Shown: one piece after another, positions 26,101 through 35,714 of the stretch | Position numbering within the stretch: the stretch's first letter is position 1 | Layout of the letters: the number at the start of each line of letters is the position of its first letter | Source of the DNA: Neocallimastix lanati (nom. inval.) | Taxonomy: Eukaryota; Neocallimastigomycota; Neocallimastigomycetes; Neocallimastigales; Neocallimastigaceae | Direction of reading: 5' to 3' | Length of the DNA: 47,500 nt | Assembly (NCBI GenBank): GCA_016946835.1 | Contig: JACVTC010000039.1 | Coordinates: forward strand, 352,501-400,000 | Notes under the pieces: generated by a model | Seen by the model: the letters and a program-made list of their open reading frames with translations, nothing else | Database searches by the model: none | What the model was told of the DNA's origin: nothing | Translations under genes and position numbers: made by a program

Positions 26101-29100
26101 AACATTAATGGTCATCTTGAACAAAATAGATATAATAGCAATACGCATATTAGTGCCGAATATATTACTACCTATTTATTACCGATGAAGTTTTCTAAAT
26201 CATTTAAAGAAATTTTTGAACATTTAAATAAAATGATCAAAAGTACAAGAAATAGTGTTGCCAACTTTTCGTTGACTGCTCCTACTTTAGAAGAACTTTT
26301 TATTAAGTTAGAAAAGAATAGTGGAAATACTCAAAATATTGGAGGTATGAATAATAATCATTCCATGGCAATCGATATGAATAATGATAGTGAAAGATTA
26401 TTAAGCAATTTAGAACCGATATTTGGAAAGGCACAATTACCTAAATCCTCTGCTGTCAGACAGATATGGTCGATCGTTAAACTTCGTATAAAAATCTTTT
26501 TAAGAAATAAAACATTTGCTCTTCTCTATACTCTCCTTCCTCTCTGTTTCATTATGGTCTGTATCTATTACGAAAATAAGGAAATTCAGTCTGTCAATGA
26601 ACCTAGAACCTTCCAACCCTTAGAAATTAAGCCTTCTCTCTATGAAAGCGGCCAATGGTTTAAAGATTCTTCTTCCACAGGACAAGCAATGGATATCATT
26701 AATCAAGCAGAAAATGCTTCTAAACTCAAATTTAATCCAGTCAATTATGAAAATGAACTTACCATTGCTTCTAAAAAGTTAACTCACGATGCGTTTTATA
26801 TTGGAGGTATAAAGGGTACCACAGACGCACAACAGAATTTACAATTTACTATATATAATAATGATACTTTCAATTTTGCTACTCAAATGGCCCTCAATCT
26901 TCTCAGTAATGGCATTCTAAAACAAAATAATATTAATGAACAAATTTCTATCACCCTTCAACCATTTGATAATGCTGAAGAAGCTAAATTCAGTGAAAAT
27001 GATGACAATAAAGTCATTAATATTGCAGGGGAACAACTTAAAATGTACATGGAACAAATGTTAATTGTAGCTATTGCCATCACGACTTCCATTTCTGTCT
27101 CTATCTATGGTCCTTTCACCGTAAAAGAAAGAGAAGATGGCATTACCCATCAACTTTTCTTAAACGGTACTAAACGAATAAACTATTGGATTGGTGTCTT
27201 GATTAGTGATGGTATCTGTCTCATTGTTCCTCTTTTACTTATTGGCGTTGTAGGTATATTCAGCAATTTAGATATTTATCAACCTAGAGTCATCACATAT
27301 ACCGCAACGGTTACTTTCATATGCGGAATTTCAAGTCTCTTACATCAATATGTGGTTTGTTATTTCTTTAAAAAATACGAAAAAGTTTCTTCCCTCTTCA
27401 TTATCATTAATCCTGTTCTTTCCCTCTGTATGGGAGTCTATGCATTAATTATTTCAATAATAAGTTCGATAGTCAATACTAATGAAGAAGAAAACAATAA
27501 AAATAAAAAAGGTGGCTTTGGAGAATATTTCTTTTATCTTCTTTTGTTTTTATATGCACCCTCCATGATTGTTTTCTTATACATTAAATTATCTAGTTTT
27601 ATATTCCAACATAAAATAAAAATCACTCAAGAAGAAATCGCCCAGTTTGTTCTCAGAAAGGATGTGAAAGATATCTATGCCAAATCAATTTCAGAATCAG
27701 AAAAATCGAAATTAATAGCGAATTTATTCTTCAAGGATAGAATTCCAACCATTAGTGAAATATTTAAGTCAAAGGAAGACAAGTTTTTGGTTTTACTCAT
27801 CGTTGCCGTTGTATTTCTTGTCATCTACGCCGTTCTTCTCTATCTGTTAGAACGATCAAAGGCAAGGATTGTTAAAAAGAATTCAGAGTATACGGAGGAA
27901 GAACGTAAATTGAAGAATAAAATGCTTGAAAATGGTCCAAGAGATGTCTATAATGAATGGTGGAGAGTGAAACAAGCCCTCAATAATGGTAGTAAGTTTG
28001 CCAATCGAATTGCTCTGAAGGTCTTCCAACTAAATAAGGACTTCTTCTTGAAGGCGAGTGATGTCAAAAAATTAAACAACAACAACAACAATAAAAAGAA
28101 GAATGACAATGATAAAAATGGTAAAGCTAATCTTAATGAAAAGGATCAAAATGAAAATGAAGAAAATGGTAAAAAAAGTGCCTTCCAAAAAATGGATAAT
28201 CGAATTATTTATGATAGGAACAAGAAGAAAAATATTAATCGTATTGTAGATGATGTTACTTTTGGTGTTGATGTTGGTGAATGTCTTGGTCTTTTAGGTC
28301 CTAATGGTGCGGGTAAAACGACATCAATTTCTATGATTACTGGTCTCCTGTCTCATACCCATGGAACAGTCGTGTATGGTAATAAAGATTTAAGTACAAC
28401 AGATATGGCCGATTTATCTCTCGGCTACACCGCTCAATATGATTCCCTTTGGAAGTTACTGACGGTGAAGGAAACCATTCAATTTTACCTGAATATTTGT
28501 GGCTACCCAAGAAAAGATATTCCTCGTTATACGAAAGCGTTAATTGAAGCCTGTGGTATTGAACTTCACACCAATAAAAAGGTAAGTGAAATTAGTGGTG
28601 GTACCAAGCGTAAACTTTCCTTAATTGTTTCCATCTGTTCCTCTCCAAATTATCTTATTTTGGATGAACCCAGTGCAGGTATGGATCCGTTCACACGTCG
28701 TTACATGTGGAAACTTATTTCTGAATTGAAAAAAGTTCGTGAAACTGCAACCATTTTAACGACACACTCCACGGAAGAAGCGGAAGCTCTCTGTGATCGT
28801 ATTGCCATCTTGATTAAGGGTCGTCTTGTTTGTGTGGATACACCAAGAAGTATTAAGATGAATCATAGTAACAGTTATATTCTTGAAGTATTTACCAATT
28901 ATCCGGATCAATTTGAAAAAGAATTTGTAAGAAAGTATAATATCTTTGGATTGTATAGAGATGAAAAATATGATTTAGAATCTTCATTTAGTTATCAAAA
29001 GTATTCAGTTAAAATGAGAACTGAAAATATTGCTAATGTCTTTTCTATGATGGAATATGCTAAAGAACGTAGATATATTACTCAATACAACTTTGGACAA

Positions 29101-29148
29101 TATTCTCTTGAACAAGTCTTTATTAATTTTGTGAATAATGCTGAATAA
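23119..29148 (+). CDS. Full-size ABCA-type ABC transporter
   Basis: Two exons, 23119-23233 and 23450-29148 (intron GTAATT...AATTAG, 216 bases), encode 1937 residues. The start MLFQQLKTLLWRNTVLKRR is a typical ABCA N-terminus leading into TM1. Order: TM1, large first outer domain, TM helices about 410-595, NBD1 (Walker A GHNGAGKTT 700-708, LSGGQ 794-798, Walker B FLDEP with D818/E819), TMD2 from about 1046 with a second outer domain, then NBD2 (Walker A GPNGAGKTT 1655-1663, ISGGT 1753-1757, ILDEP with D1777/E1778, H-loop TTHS). All catalytic motifs are intact, so both ATP sites look functional. ABCA members move lipids across membranes; the substrate here is unknown. The first outer domain carries an Asn/Thr/Ala/Pro/Ser repeat (23811-24090). 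Codons are more GC-rich in the NBDs than in the linkers. Confidence 0.97.
23811..24090 (+). repeat. In-frame repeat in ABCA outer domain
   Basis: A degenerate 12-residue unit (about ANPSANTNTNAT) is repeated roughly seven times in frame between TM1 and TM2, where ABCA proteins have their first extracellular domain. NAT and similar sequons recur, so the segment could be heavily N- or O-glycosylated; NPS cannot be N-glycosylated. It is likely variable in length between strains. Confidence 0.85.
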
Positions 29149-29383
29149 AGCAAATTTACATAAAATTAATATGGTCATCTTCATCGTCATCATCATCATC
29201 ATCATCATTTTTTTTTTTTTTTCATTTATATATATAAATTATAATTTTTTTTTTTTTTATTGTTTTATTTTTTTATTGTTTTATTTTTTTATTGTTTTAT
29301 TTTTTTATTGTTTTATTATAATTTATTATTATTATTTTTTTTTATTACTTTATTGTTTTAGCTTTCAGGAACATATTAAGTAA

Positions 29384-29433
<50 letters not shown>

Positions 29434-29802
29434 TAATTTTTTAAATATATAAATATATATATATGAATATTTATATATATTTTAATCAACAATATTCTTA
29501 TTTATAATATAAATTAGAATCCTGTACAATAACACAATACAAATTAAAAAAAAAAAAAAAAAAATTGAAAATAATTAAAAATTAAAAATAATTAAAAATT
29601 GAAAATAATTAAAAATTGAAAAATAGAGTAGAGAATAATTAAAAAATAGAAAATAATTAAAAATTAAAAAAAAAAATTAGAAAATAATTAAAAATTGAAG
29701 ATAATTTAAAAAATTAAAAAAATAATTAAAAAAAAAAAAAAAAAAAAATAATAATAATAATAATAAAAATAATTAAAGAATAGAATTAAAAAATTAAAAA
29801 TA

Positions 29803-29835
<33 letters not shown>

Positions 29836-30206
29836 CAGTAGTAATATATATAATAAAAATTAGTGAAATAAAAAATAGAATTTATTTTTATTATTTCTTT
29901 TAATTAAAAAAAAAAAAAAAAAAAAAAAATTAAAAGAATTAAATATTATAATTCAACAACAAATTATATATAATTTAACAATATTTAAATAAAAAAGAAG
30001 ATATTCATTAATATAATACAAAAAAAAAATTTTTTTTTTCTTTTAAATTTCATATAAAATAAATTTTCACATCAAAATTTTATTAACTAACTTTAATAAT
30101 ATTTTATTAATTTCTTTTCTCTTTCTTACCCTACCATATGTTCTTATTTATTTTTATTTTTAATTTAATTTAATTTGACTTGATTTGATTTGATTTTAAA
30201 TTAAAT
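29149..30206. other. 3' spacer of the ABCA gene
   Basis: A (CAT)n tract at 29176-29208 follows the stop, then T-runs, an A45 tract (29388-29428) and AATTAAAAATTGAAAAT tandems (29565-29720). No gene was recognised. Confidence 0.7.
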
Positions 30207-31463
30207 ATTAAAGTACAGATTGAATAAAATAAAATAAAATAAAATAAAATAAAATAAAATAAAATAAAATAAAATAAAATATATAGTTGAAATATAAATA
30301 TAAAGTACAGATTGAATAAAATAAAATAAAATAAAATAAAATAAAATAAAATAAATAGAATATATAGTAGAATATTAAATATTAAAGTACAGATTGAATA
30401 AAATAAAATAAAATAAAATAAATAGTAGAAATATGAATATAAAGTACAGATTGAATAAAATAAAATAAAATAAAATAAAATAAAATAAAATAAAATAAAT
30501 AGTAGAATATCAAATATAAAGTACAGATTGAATAAAATAAAATAAAATAGAATAAAATAAAATAAAATAAAATATATAGTTGAAATATAAATATAAAGTA
30601 CAGATTGAATAAAATAAAATAAAATAAAATAAATAGAATAAATAGTAGAATATTAAATATTAAAGTACAGATTGAATAAAAAATAAAATAAAATAAAATA
30701 AAATAAAATAAAATAAAATAAAATAAAATAAAATAAAATAAAATAAAATAAATAAATAAAATAAAATAAAATAAAATAAAATAAAATAAAATAAAATAAA
30801 ATAAAATAAAATAAAATAAAATAAAATAAAATAAAATAAAATAAAATAAAATAAAATAAAATAAAATAAAATAAAATAAAATAAAATAAAATAAAATAAA
30901 ATAAAATAAAATAAAATAAAATAAAATAAAATAAAATAAAATAAAATAAAATAAAATAAAATAAAATAAAATAAAATAAAATAAAATAAAATAAAATAAA
31001 ATAAAATAAAATAAAATAAAATAAAATAAAATAAAATAAAATAAATAGTAGAATATTAAATATTAAAGTACAGATTGAATTAAATAAAATAAAATAAAAT
31101 AAAATAAAATAAAATAAAATAAAATAAAAATAAATAGTAGAATATTAAATATTAAAGTACAGATTGAATAAAATAAAATAAAATAAAATAAAATAAAATA
31201 AATAGTAGAATATAAATATAAGTACAGATTGAATAAAATAAAATAAAATAAAATAAAATAAAATAAAATAAAATAAAATGAAATGAAATGAAATGAAATG
31301 AAATAAAATAAAATAAAATAAAATAAAATAAAATAAAATAAATAGTAGAATATTAAATATAAGTACAGATTGAATAAAATAAAATAAAATAAATAGTAGA
31401 ATATTAAATAAGAAAGTACAGATTGAATAAAATAAAATAAAATAAAATAAAATAAAATAAAAT
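30207..31463. repeat. Composite (TAAAA)n satellite array, copy 2
   Basis: The pentamer and the ATAAAGTACAGATTGAA spacer are the same as at 19.57-21.56 kb and in the same orientation. About twelve spacers are visible. Left parts are TAGTAGAATATTAAAT or TATAGTTGAAATATAAAT. A GAAAT variant cluster lies at 31279-31302. The minus-strand open frame at its right end is a repeat artefact. Confidence 0.95.
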
Positions 31464-31862
31464 ACATATTGTTTATTGTTGTTTCTATTTGTTAAATGTA
31501 AATTTTTTTTTTATTATAATAATTATTTTTAATATGTTTTTGTTGTTTCTATTTGTTAAATGTAAATTTTTTTAAATAGTTTTATTTTTTCTTTTATTTT
31601 AATAATTATTCTTAATTTTTTTTTTTTATTTTATTTTAATTTTTTTTTATTATTATTTTTTTTTTTTATTTTATTTTTATCTTATTTTTTATATTTTTAT
31701 TGTTTCTATTAATTTAATTTTTTTTTTTTTTTTATTATTATTTATTTATTTATTAAATTTATTTTATTTTTTTATTTTTATTATTTTTTATTCTATTTAA
31801 TATTTTATTTTATTTTATAATATTTTTTTTATTCTATTTATTATTATTATTATTATTATTAT
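31464..31862. other. T-rich spacer left of the LTR element
   Basis: A TTGTTTCTATTTGTTAAATGTAAA motif occurs twice (about 31474 and 31540). The rest is T-runs ending in (ATT)n, into which the LTR element is inserted. Confidence 0.7.
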
Positions 31863-31961
31863 TGTTAGAATATGTGAAATATATGAAATAAGTGTCAAAT
31901 GTATTTATAATGTATTGACACGTATTGTATTAAATTAAATGTATAAGCCACATATTATTCA

Positions 31962-31969
31962 TATAAATA
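31962..31969 (+). promoter_or_regulatory. TATA box in 5' LTR
   Basis: TATAAATA at LTR position 100 stands out little in AT-rich DNA but is well placed for element transcription. The same box lies at 35814-35821 in the 3' LTR. Confidence 0.45.
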
Positions 31970-32033
31970 CATGTAAACTCATAGAATTATACTTTGAGTA
32001 ATTCTTGAGTAATTCATAAGTATAAAACATATT

Positions 32034-32039
32034 AATAAA
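32034..32039 (+). promoter_or_regulatory. AATAAA in LTR
   Basis: AATAAA at LTR position 172, 72 bases after the TATA box. In the 3' LTR (35886-35891) it could direct polyadenylation. Confidence 0.4.
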
Positions 32040-32079
32040 GTTGACATAATCATTAACCACAAATTCCAGACTGTTAACA

Positions 32080-32097
32080 GATTAAGAGTCTCAATGG
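32080..32097 (+). promoter_or_regulatory. Primer binding site, half-tRNA-Lys(CUU)
   Basis: GATTAAGAGTCTC, directly abutting the LTR end, is the reverse complement of the anticodon arm GAGACTCTTAATC of tRNA-Lys(CUU) as I recall it for vertebrates; the yeast tRNA shares the core GACTCTTAATC. Pairing starts at about tRNA position 40 and covers the CUU anticodon, which implies a cleaved 5' half-tRNA primer as in copia and Ty5. The host tRNA is not in this window. Confidence 0.75.
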
Positions 32098-32139
32098 ACT
32101 CTCAGTGACTCTCAAAGGGATTCTCTGAAAGAGAATTCC
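32086..32139 (+). other. Stem-loops just after the primer site
   Basis: GAGTC (32086-32090, part of the primer site) can pair with GACTC at 32097-32101 or 32107-32111. GGATTCTC (32118-32125) pairs with GAGAATTCC (32131-32139) around a TGAAA loop. This could be a leader structure controlling priming or packaging. Confidence 0.5.
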
Positions 32140-32857
32140 TAAGCCGGACAAAACTTTATGTAAAAGAAAAAATTATAGAAATTCTAATCCTTACAAATCA
32201 AGATTTAACTTAATTCTATTTCTACTATATGAAAATACTTTTGAGATCTGAAATTGAGATCTTGAAATTTCAAAATTGAAATTTAAATTACAATATTAAT
32301 TGAAAACTGAAAATTATGAAATATCAAATATCTAGATAAAATTAAATAAATTTTCCATTTATTTAATTGAATTATAAATAAATTTTAAATTCCGAATGAG
32401 AATTAAATTACATTCAATAATAATTTAAATTCAAAATTTCGAATTTAAATAAAATTTAAAATTAATTTAAATTTATAGATTGAGAAATATAGTTTCGAAT
32501 CCAAAATTTCACGATATTTAAGATATTGTTATTCTTGAAAATAAGCAATTTAGAATTTTAAAATAAATAAAATGATTTGTGTTAAACTATTTTAATTTTA
32601 AAATAGGTACTGTAATAGTAATTTATTCCTAAAAATAGTAAACAAAGAATTTAAATTTAGTAGTAAACAAAGCATAAACGATTGAATTTAAATAAAATAC
32701 TCGTAATTTAAATTCAATTTTTTTTAATTTATTATTAATTTAATTTCATTCAAGCAATATAAATTGTCAAGCAACCATACAAATTGAAATACATAGTTAT
32801 TGTTTATAATTACAAATTATCCATTTTTATATATATACATACAACTTTACTATAATA

Positions 32858-33541
32858 ATGCGAAAACTATTTTATATTTCAATTCTCATTATTTTGTATC
32901 TCTTTGTAATAAAAGCAGAAAACGAAAACAAATTTTCAAGGCCTTTAAATATAACTAAAACTACTTTAGCAACCGCAAAAGAAGTAAATAAAGATGATAT
33001 ATTATCCGTGAATATCAATTTCGACATCAATGCTGATATTGTTGAATTAGTAAAACTTGCTGTAGATCTAGGAGTAGAAACTATAAAAAATATTATTAAT
33101 GTTATAAATGATACTCTAAATGATACTCTTGGTAGCAGAAAAAGGAAAATTAAAGATTCAAGGCCTACGGAATATAGTAGATTTATATCTATTATGACGG
33201 GTGATGAATTAATGGCGTTTCATTTCCATGAAAATAAACGTCATATTGTTTTTGCAGAAGGAGCGCTTAGTGATCATTCTTGCGGAAAAGCTGGAGAATG
33301 GACACATATAAAAGTTACTCGAGAAACTGGTAAAGTTATGTGTAGTCTTTATAGAGTAAAAAATCTTATTAAGAATGGAGAAGCTGTCTGTAATATATCT
33401 TACTTTAGTAATGATCCCAATGTTTTTAAATGTACATGTAAGGAAAGAACTATCAGAGGTTTAAATACAGTTGATAACGATACAAAAAGTTGTATTCTTG
33501 ATATTGATTTAGACAATGATGCATTTGCATTTATGATATAG
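32858..33541 (+). CDS. Secreted or surface Cys-containing protein in LTR element
   Basis: 227 residues with a clear signal peptide (MRKLFYISILIILYLFVIKA) and, from residue about 145 on, six cysteines (DHSC, VMCS, AVCN, KCTC, KSC). A basic cluster SRKRKIK lies near residue 111-118. The frame ends at TAG 33541 without an anchor. A second frame, open from 33520 to TAA 33732, overlaps its end and encodes an acidic Asn/Asp/Glu/Thr stretch, then a strong membrane helix (WLWIGIGIGIFVIIILIII) and CCC. A net -1 shift in 33520-33538 would link the two. The protein resembles no gag or pol. It may be a captured host surface-protein gene or an env-like product, and its function is unknown. No obvious slippery heptamer is seen, so an inactivating indel is as likely as programmed shifting. 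Confidence 0.75.
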   Translation: MRKLFYISILIILYLFVIKAENENKFSRPLNITKTTLATAKEVNKDDILSVNINFDINADIVELVKLAVDLGVETIKNIINVINDTLNDTLGSRKRKIKDSRPTEYSRFISIMTGDELMAFHFHENKRHIVFAEGALSDHSCGKAGEWTHIKVTRETGKVMCSLYRVKNLIKNGEAVCNISYFSNDPNVFKCTCKERTIRGLNTVDNDTKSCILDIDLDNDAFAFMI

Positions 33542-33732
33542 ATGGTAATTTAATAGATACAGATACTGATTCAACTTACACTGATAATTCCTATAATGAT
33601 AATGAATTAGAAAATGAAAATGAAAATACTGATTCAAATAAAAAATCTCCTTGGTTATGGATAGGAATTGGAATTGGAATTTTTGTTATAATAATTTTAA
33701 TTATTATAATCCTCTGTTGTTGTATACATTAA
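33520..33732 (+). CDS. Frame-shifted membrane-anchor extension of the LTR-element protein
   Basis: An open frame without its own good start, in the -1 frame relative to the preceding CDS and overlapping its last 22 bases. It begins CICIYDIDGNLID, then has Asp/Asn/Glu/Thr-rich spacer, KKSPW, a 20-residue hydrophobic helix from 33652, and ends CCCIH. The order signal peptide, Cys domain, acidic stalk, helix and short tail is that of a type I membrane protein, which argues that the two frames were once one gene. Confidence 0.55.
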   Translation, partial: CICIYDIDGNLIDTDTDSTYTDNSYNDNELENENENTDSNKKSPWLWIGIGIGIFVIIILIIIILCCCIH

Positions 33733-34174
33733 TAGAAATAAAATTTTCTCTTATTATGATTTCTCAGAATTTTCAATATTTGTCAACTATTGATAGAATT
33801 ACTCCTTATGTCACTTTATAACATATCCATTTAAATTTCTATATATTTAATTCAATACTCAAAACTATAAATACTTGTGGACAGAGAAAAGAAAGGAAAT
33901 ATAGAATATGTAAATATCATGTTTGAAAATATACAATAACATATATCTTTCTTATAGAAGTTAATCACACACACACACATTAAAATATTCTTACATTTCT
34001 AAATAATAGAAGAATATATATCATTAATTTATAATTAACACAGAATTAATATATAAGAAATTACTTATAAATGAAAGAAATTATAATTAACTTGATGTTA
34101 ATTATTCTCCCAAAATATTGCACAAATATATAGTATATTATTAAATAGTGAAACACGTATACTTAAATTTTATC

Positions 34175-34219
34175 CGAATATACTTAATAGTTACTGCTTA
34201 ACTACAAAGCGGATATTCG
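34175..34219 (+). other. Hairpin B1 inside an outer stem
   Basis: CTGCTT (34194-34199) pairs with AAGCGG (34207-34212) around AACTACA. Directly outside, CGAATAT (34175-34181) pairs with ATATTCG (34213-34219). It is the first of five hairpins sharing the NAWCTAYAA loop; the others are at 35.14-35.27 kb. Confidence 0.6.
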
Positions 34220-34286
34220 AAGGAGGATGTCACTAAGTACCAACATATATTATAATTAGTACATATTATTCATAAACAAAATAGAA

Positions 34287-34414
34287 ATGCTTAGCGTGAA
34301 ATGAGCATATTCTTCAATAATTATAATAATTGATTACCTAGTGTGAAATAGGTATTTTCATTTAAATTTAATATAATATCATGATTTAACTTAGCGTGAA
34401 ATGAGCTAAATCAT
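34287..34414 (+). other. Hairpins A1-A3 with GYGTGAAA loop
   Basis: A1: ATGCTTA (34287-34293) with TGAGCAT (34302-34308), one G-U pair. A2: TACCTA (34335-34340) with TAGGTA (34349-34354). A3: ATGATTTA (34381-34388) with TAAATCAT (34407-34414), one A-C mismatch, then CTTA with TGAG. Loops are GCGTGAAA, GTGTGAAA and GCGTGAAA, all eight bases. Stems differ completely but stay paired, while loops are constant. A weaker relative, CTAAT-AGTGAAAA-ATTAG, lies at 34952-34969. Confidence 0.65.
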
Positions 34415-34428
34415 AGATAATAATAATA

Positions 34429-34462
34429 GATGGTGTAAGACCTTCATTGAAAGGGCTCCATT
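34429..34462 (+). other. Double-stem motif C1
   Basis: GATGG (34429-34433) pairs with CCATT (34458-34462, one G-U). Inside, CCTT (34441-34444) pairs with AAGG (34451-34454). The alternative GGTGT (34432-34436) with ACACC (34476-34480) is also possible. The same nested arrangement recurs at 35326-35364. Confidence 0.45.
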
Positions 34463-34706
34463 TCATATATATTTGACACCTCATATTTCCACTTAAAATA
34501 GTGAGTTTTAGCCACCATTGGTACTTAACTTCCAATTAATCAAGCGGATATTTCATGTTTAAATATAATATTAAACTGATTTTTGAATTTTATATAATTT
34601 AGATTACTTTCATTAAAAGTATGGTGCAATTAATCATTTAACTATTGCAAACAATTTAAAATTTTCATTTACAAATCTATATATTTATTTCAAAATATTT
34701 AGATTT

Positions 34707-34715
34707 GAGGGGGAA
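34707..34715 (+). promoter_or_regulatory. Internal polypurine-tract-like GAGGGGGAA
   Basis: Nearly identical to the tract at the 3' LTR edge but 1 kb upstream of it. It could act as a second plus-strand primer or mark an internal duplication of the element end. Confidence 0.4.
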
Positions 34716-35140
34716 TAGTGGTCACTGAAAATTTAAATTTATGTATAACTGACCAGAAAACGTATATCAAATTCTAGTTAATTATCTTCAACATATAAAG
34801 ATATTATCCAATAATATAAGAAAATCGTAACCTTTCAACATTCAAGAAAATTGAAATATTTAAGTAATACTTAAAGTTTCAATACATGATAAAACTAATA
34901 TCTCTTAAGATACAAAAATGACTAAATTATACATTTGTATATTAAAGAAGCCTAATAGTGAAAAATTAGAAAAATTAACCTACAAGAAAAATTAACTGAA
35001 ATATGGAATCTTAATTAAATTGAACGAACTTATATTATTTATTAATAAATTTAAATGTCTAAAATAACGCAATTAAAATATTAGATTAATTCAATTTTAA
35101 TACTCCAAACAAAATTTACTTAAAACAAATAATATATATA

Positions 35141-35270
35141 ATAGTTAACGTTTATCTACAAAACGATATTTTAATAGTTAATGCTAATCTATAAAGCAAT
35201 ATTTAATAGTTATCGCTAAAACTATAAAGCGAAATATATATAAAAAAGTTAGCGCTAATCTACAAAGCGG
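35141..35270 (+). other. Hairpins B2-B5 with NAWCTAYAA loop
   Basis: Four tandem hairpins, each preceded by GTTA (TAATAGTTA in B2-B4). B2: CGTTT (35149-35153) with AAACG (35161-35165). B3: TGCT (35182-35185) with AGCA (35195-35198). B4: TCGCT (35213-35217) with AGCGA (35228-35232). B5: CGCT (35253-35256) with AGCG (35266-35269). Loops keep CTAYAA; B4 has one extra base. Stem bases change in pairs (CGTT/AACG, TGCT/AGCA, CGCT/AGCG), which is covariation between copies. Confidence 0.65.
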
Positions 35271-35325
35271 ATTATAATTAATAGTGATGTAAAACCCAAT
35301 ATAACAGAGGTATTCACATATTTTG

Positions 35326-35364
35326 GATGGTATAATATCACCCTTCAAGAGAAAGGTTTCCATC
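35326..35364 (+). other. Double-stem motif C2
   Basis: GATGG (35326-35330) pairs with CCATC (35360-35364) and, inside, CCTT (35342-35345) pairs with AAGG (35353-35356). The layout is the same as in C1 with different loops. Confidence 0.45.
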
Positions 35365-35468
35365 ATATATAAATGGTATATTTAAACCATATAATTATTT
35401 TATATTAAAGATGACATATATTCATATAATATTTATTAAAGATGTAAAGATATTAAATATTTAGTTTT

Positions 35469-35477
35469 AGGGGGAAA
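35469..35477 (+). promoter_or_regulatory. Second internal polypurine-tract-like AGGGGGAAA
   Basis: It lies about 105 bases after motif C2. C1 is likewise followed, about 245 bases on, by such a tract. It may be a duplicated end of the element. Confidence 0.35.
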
Positions 35478-35705
35478 TTATTAGATTAAAAATATATTTA
35501 AGAAATTATTTTTGTAAATATTTAAATTTAATTAAGGAATTAATATAATGTAAACTATTTTATTCATGTAAAATTATAAGTTAGGTTTGAAAAGAAATAA
35601 TTTATTATTTAATAGTATCAAGTGTATAATATTAGAGAATAGGATAATTTTATATACACATATTCACCAGTAAACCAATTTATTCTTTACTGAATAACTA
35701 GGTTT

Positions 35706-35714
35706 AAGGGGGAA
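35706..35714 (+). promoter_or_regulatory. Polypurine tract
   Basis: AAGGGGGAA ends at the base before the 3' LTR, the position required for plus-strand priming. Confidence 0.85.

Larger units (their letters stand above)
31863..32079 (+). repeat. 5' LTR
   Basis: 217 bp, starting TGTTAGAATATG and ending CTGTTAACA. It contains a TATAAATA box and an AATAAA signal, as expected of U3 and R/U5. Confidence 0.95.
34234..34527 (+). other. Long-range complementary pair enclosing hairpins A1-A3 and C1
   Basis: TAAGTACCAA (34234-34243) and TTGGTACTTA (34518-34527) are exact reverse complements. They enclose the three GYGTGAAA hairpins and the first double-stem motif, forming a possible closing helix of one RNA domain. 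Confidence 0.45.

Noticed and set aside
32858-33541. Gag protein in the LTR element
   Set aside because: The product has a signal peptide and disulfide-type cysteines, no zinc knuckle (CX2CX4HX4C) and no capsid-like features.
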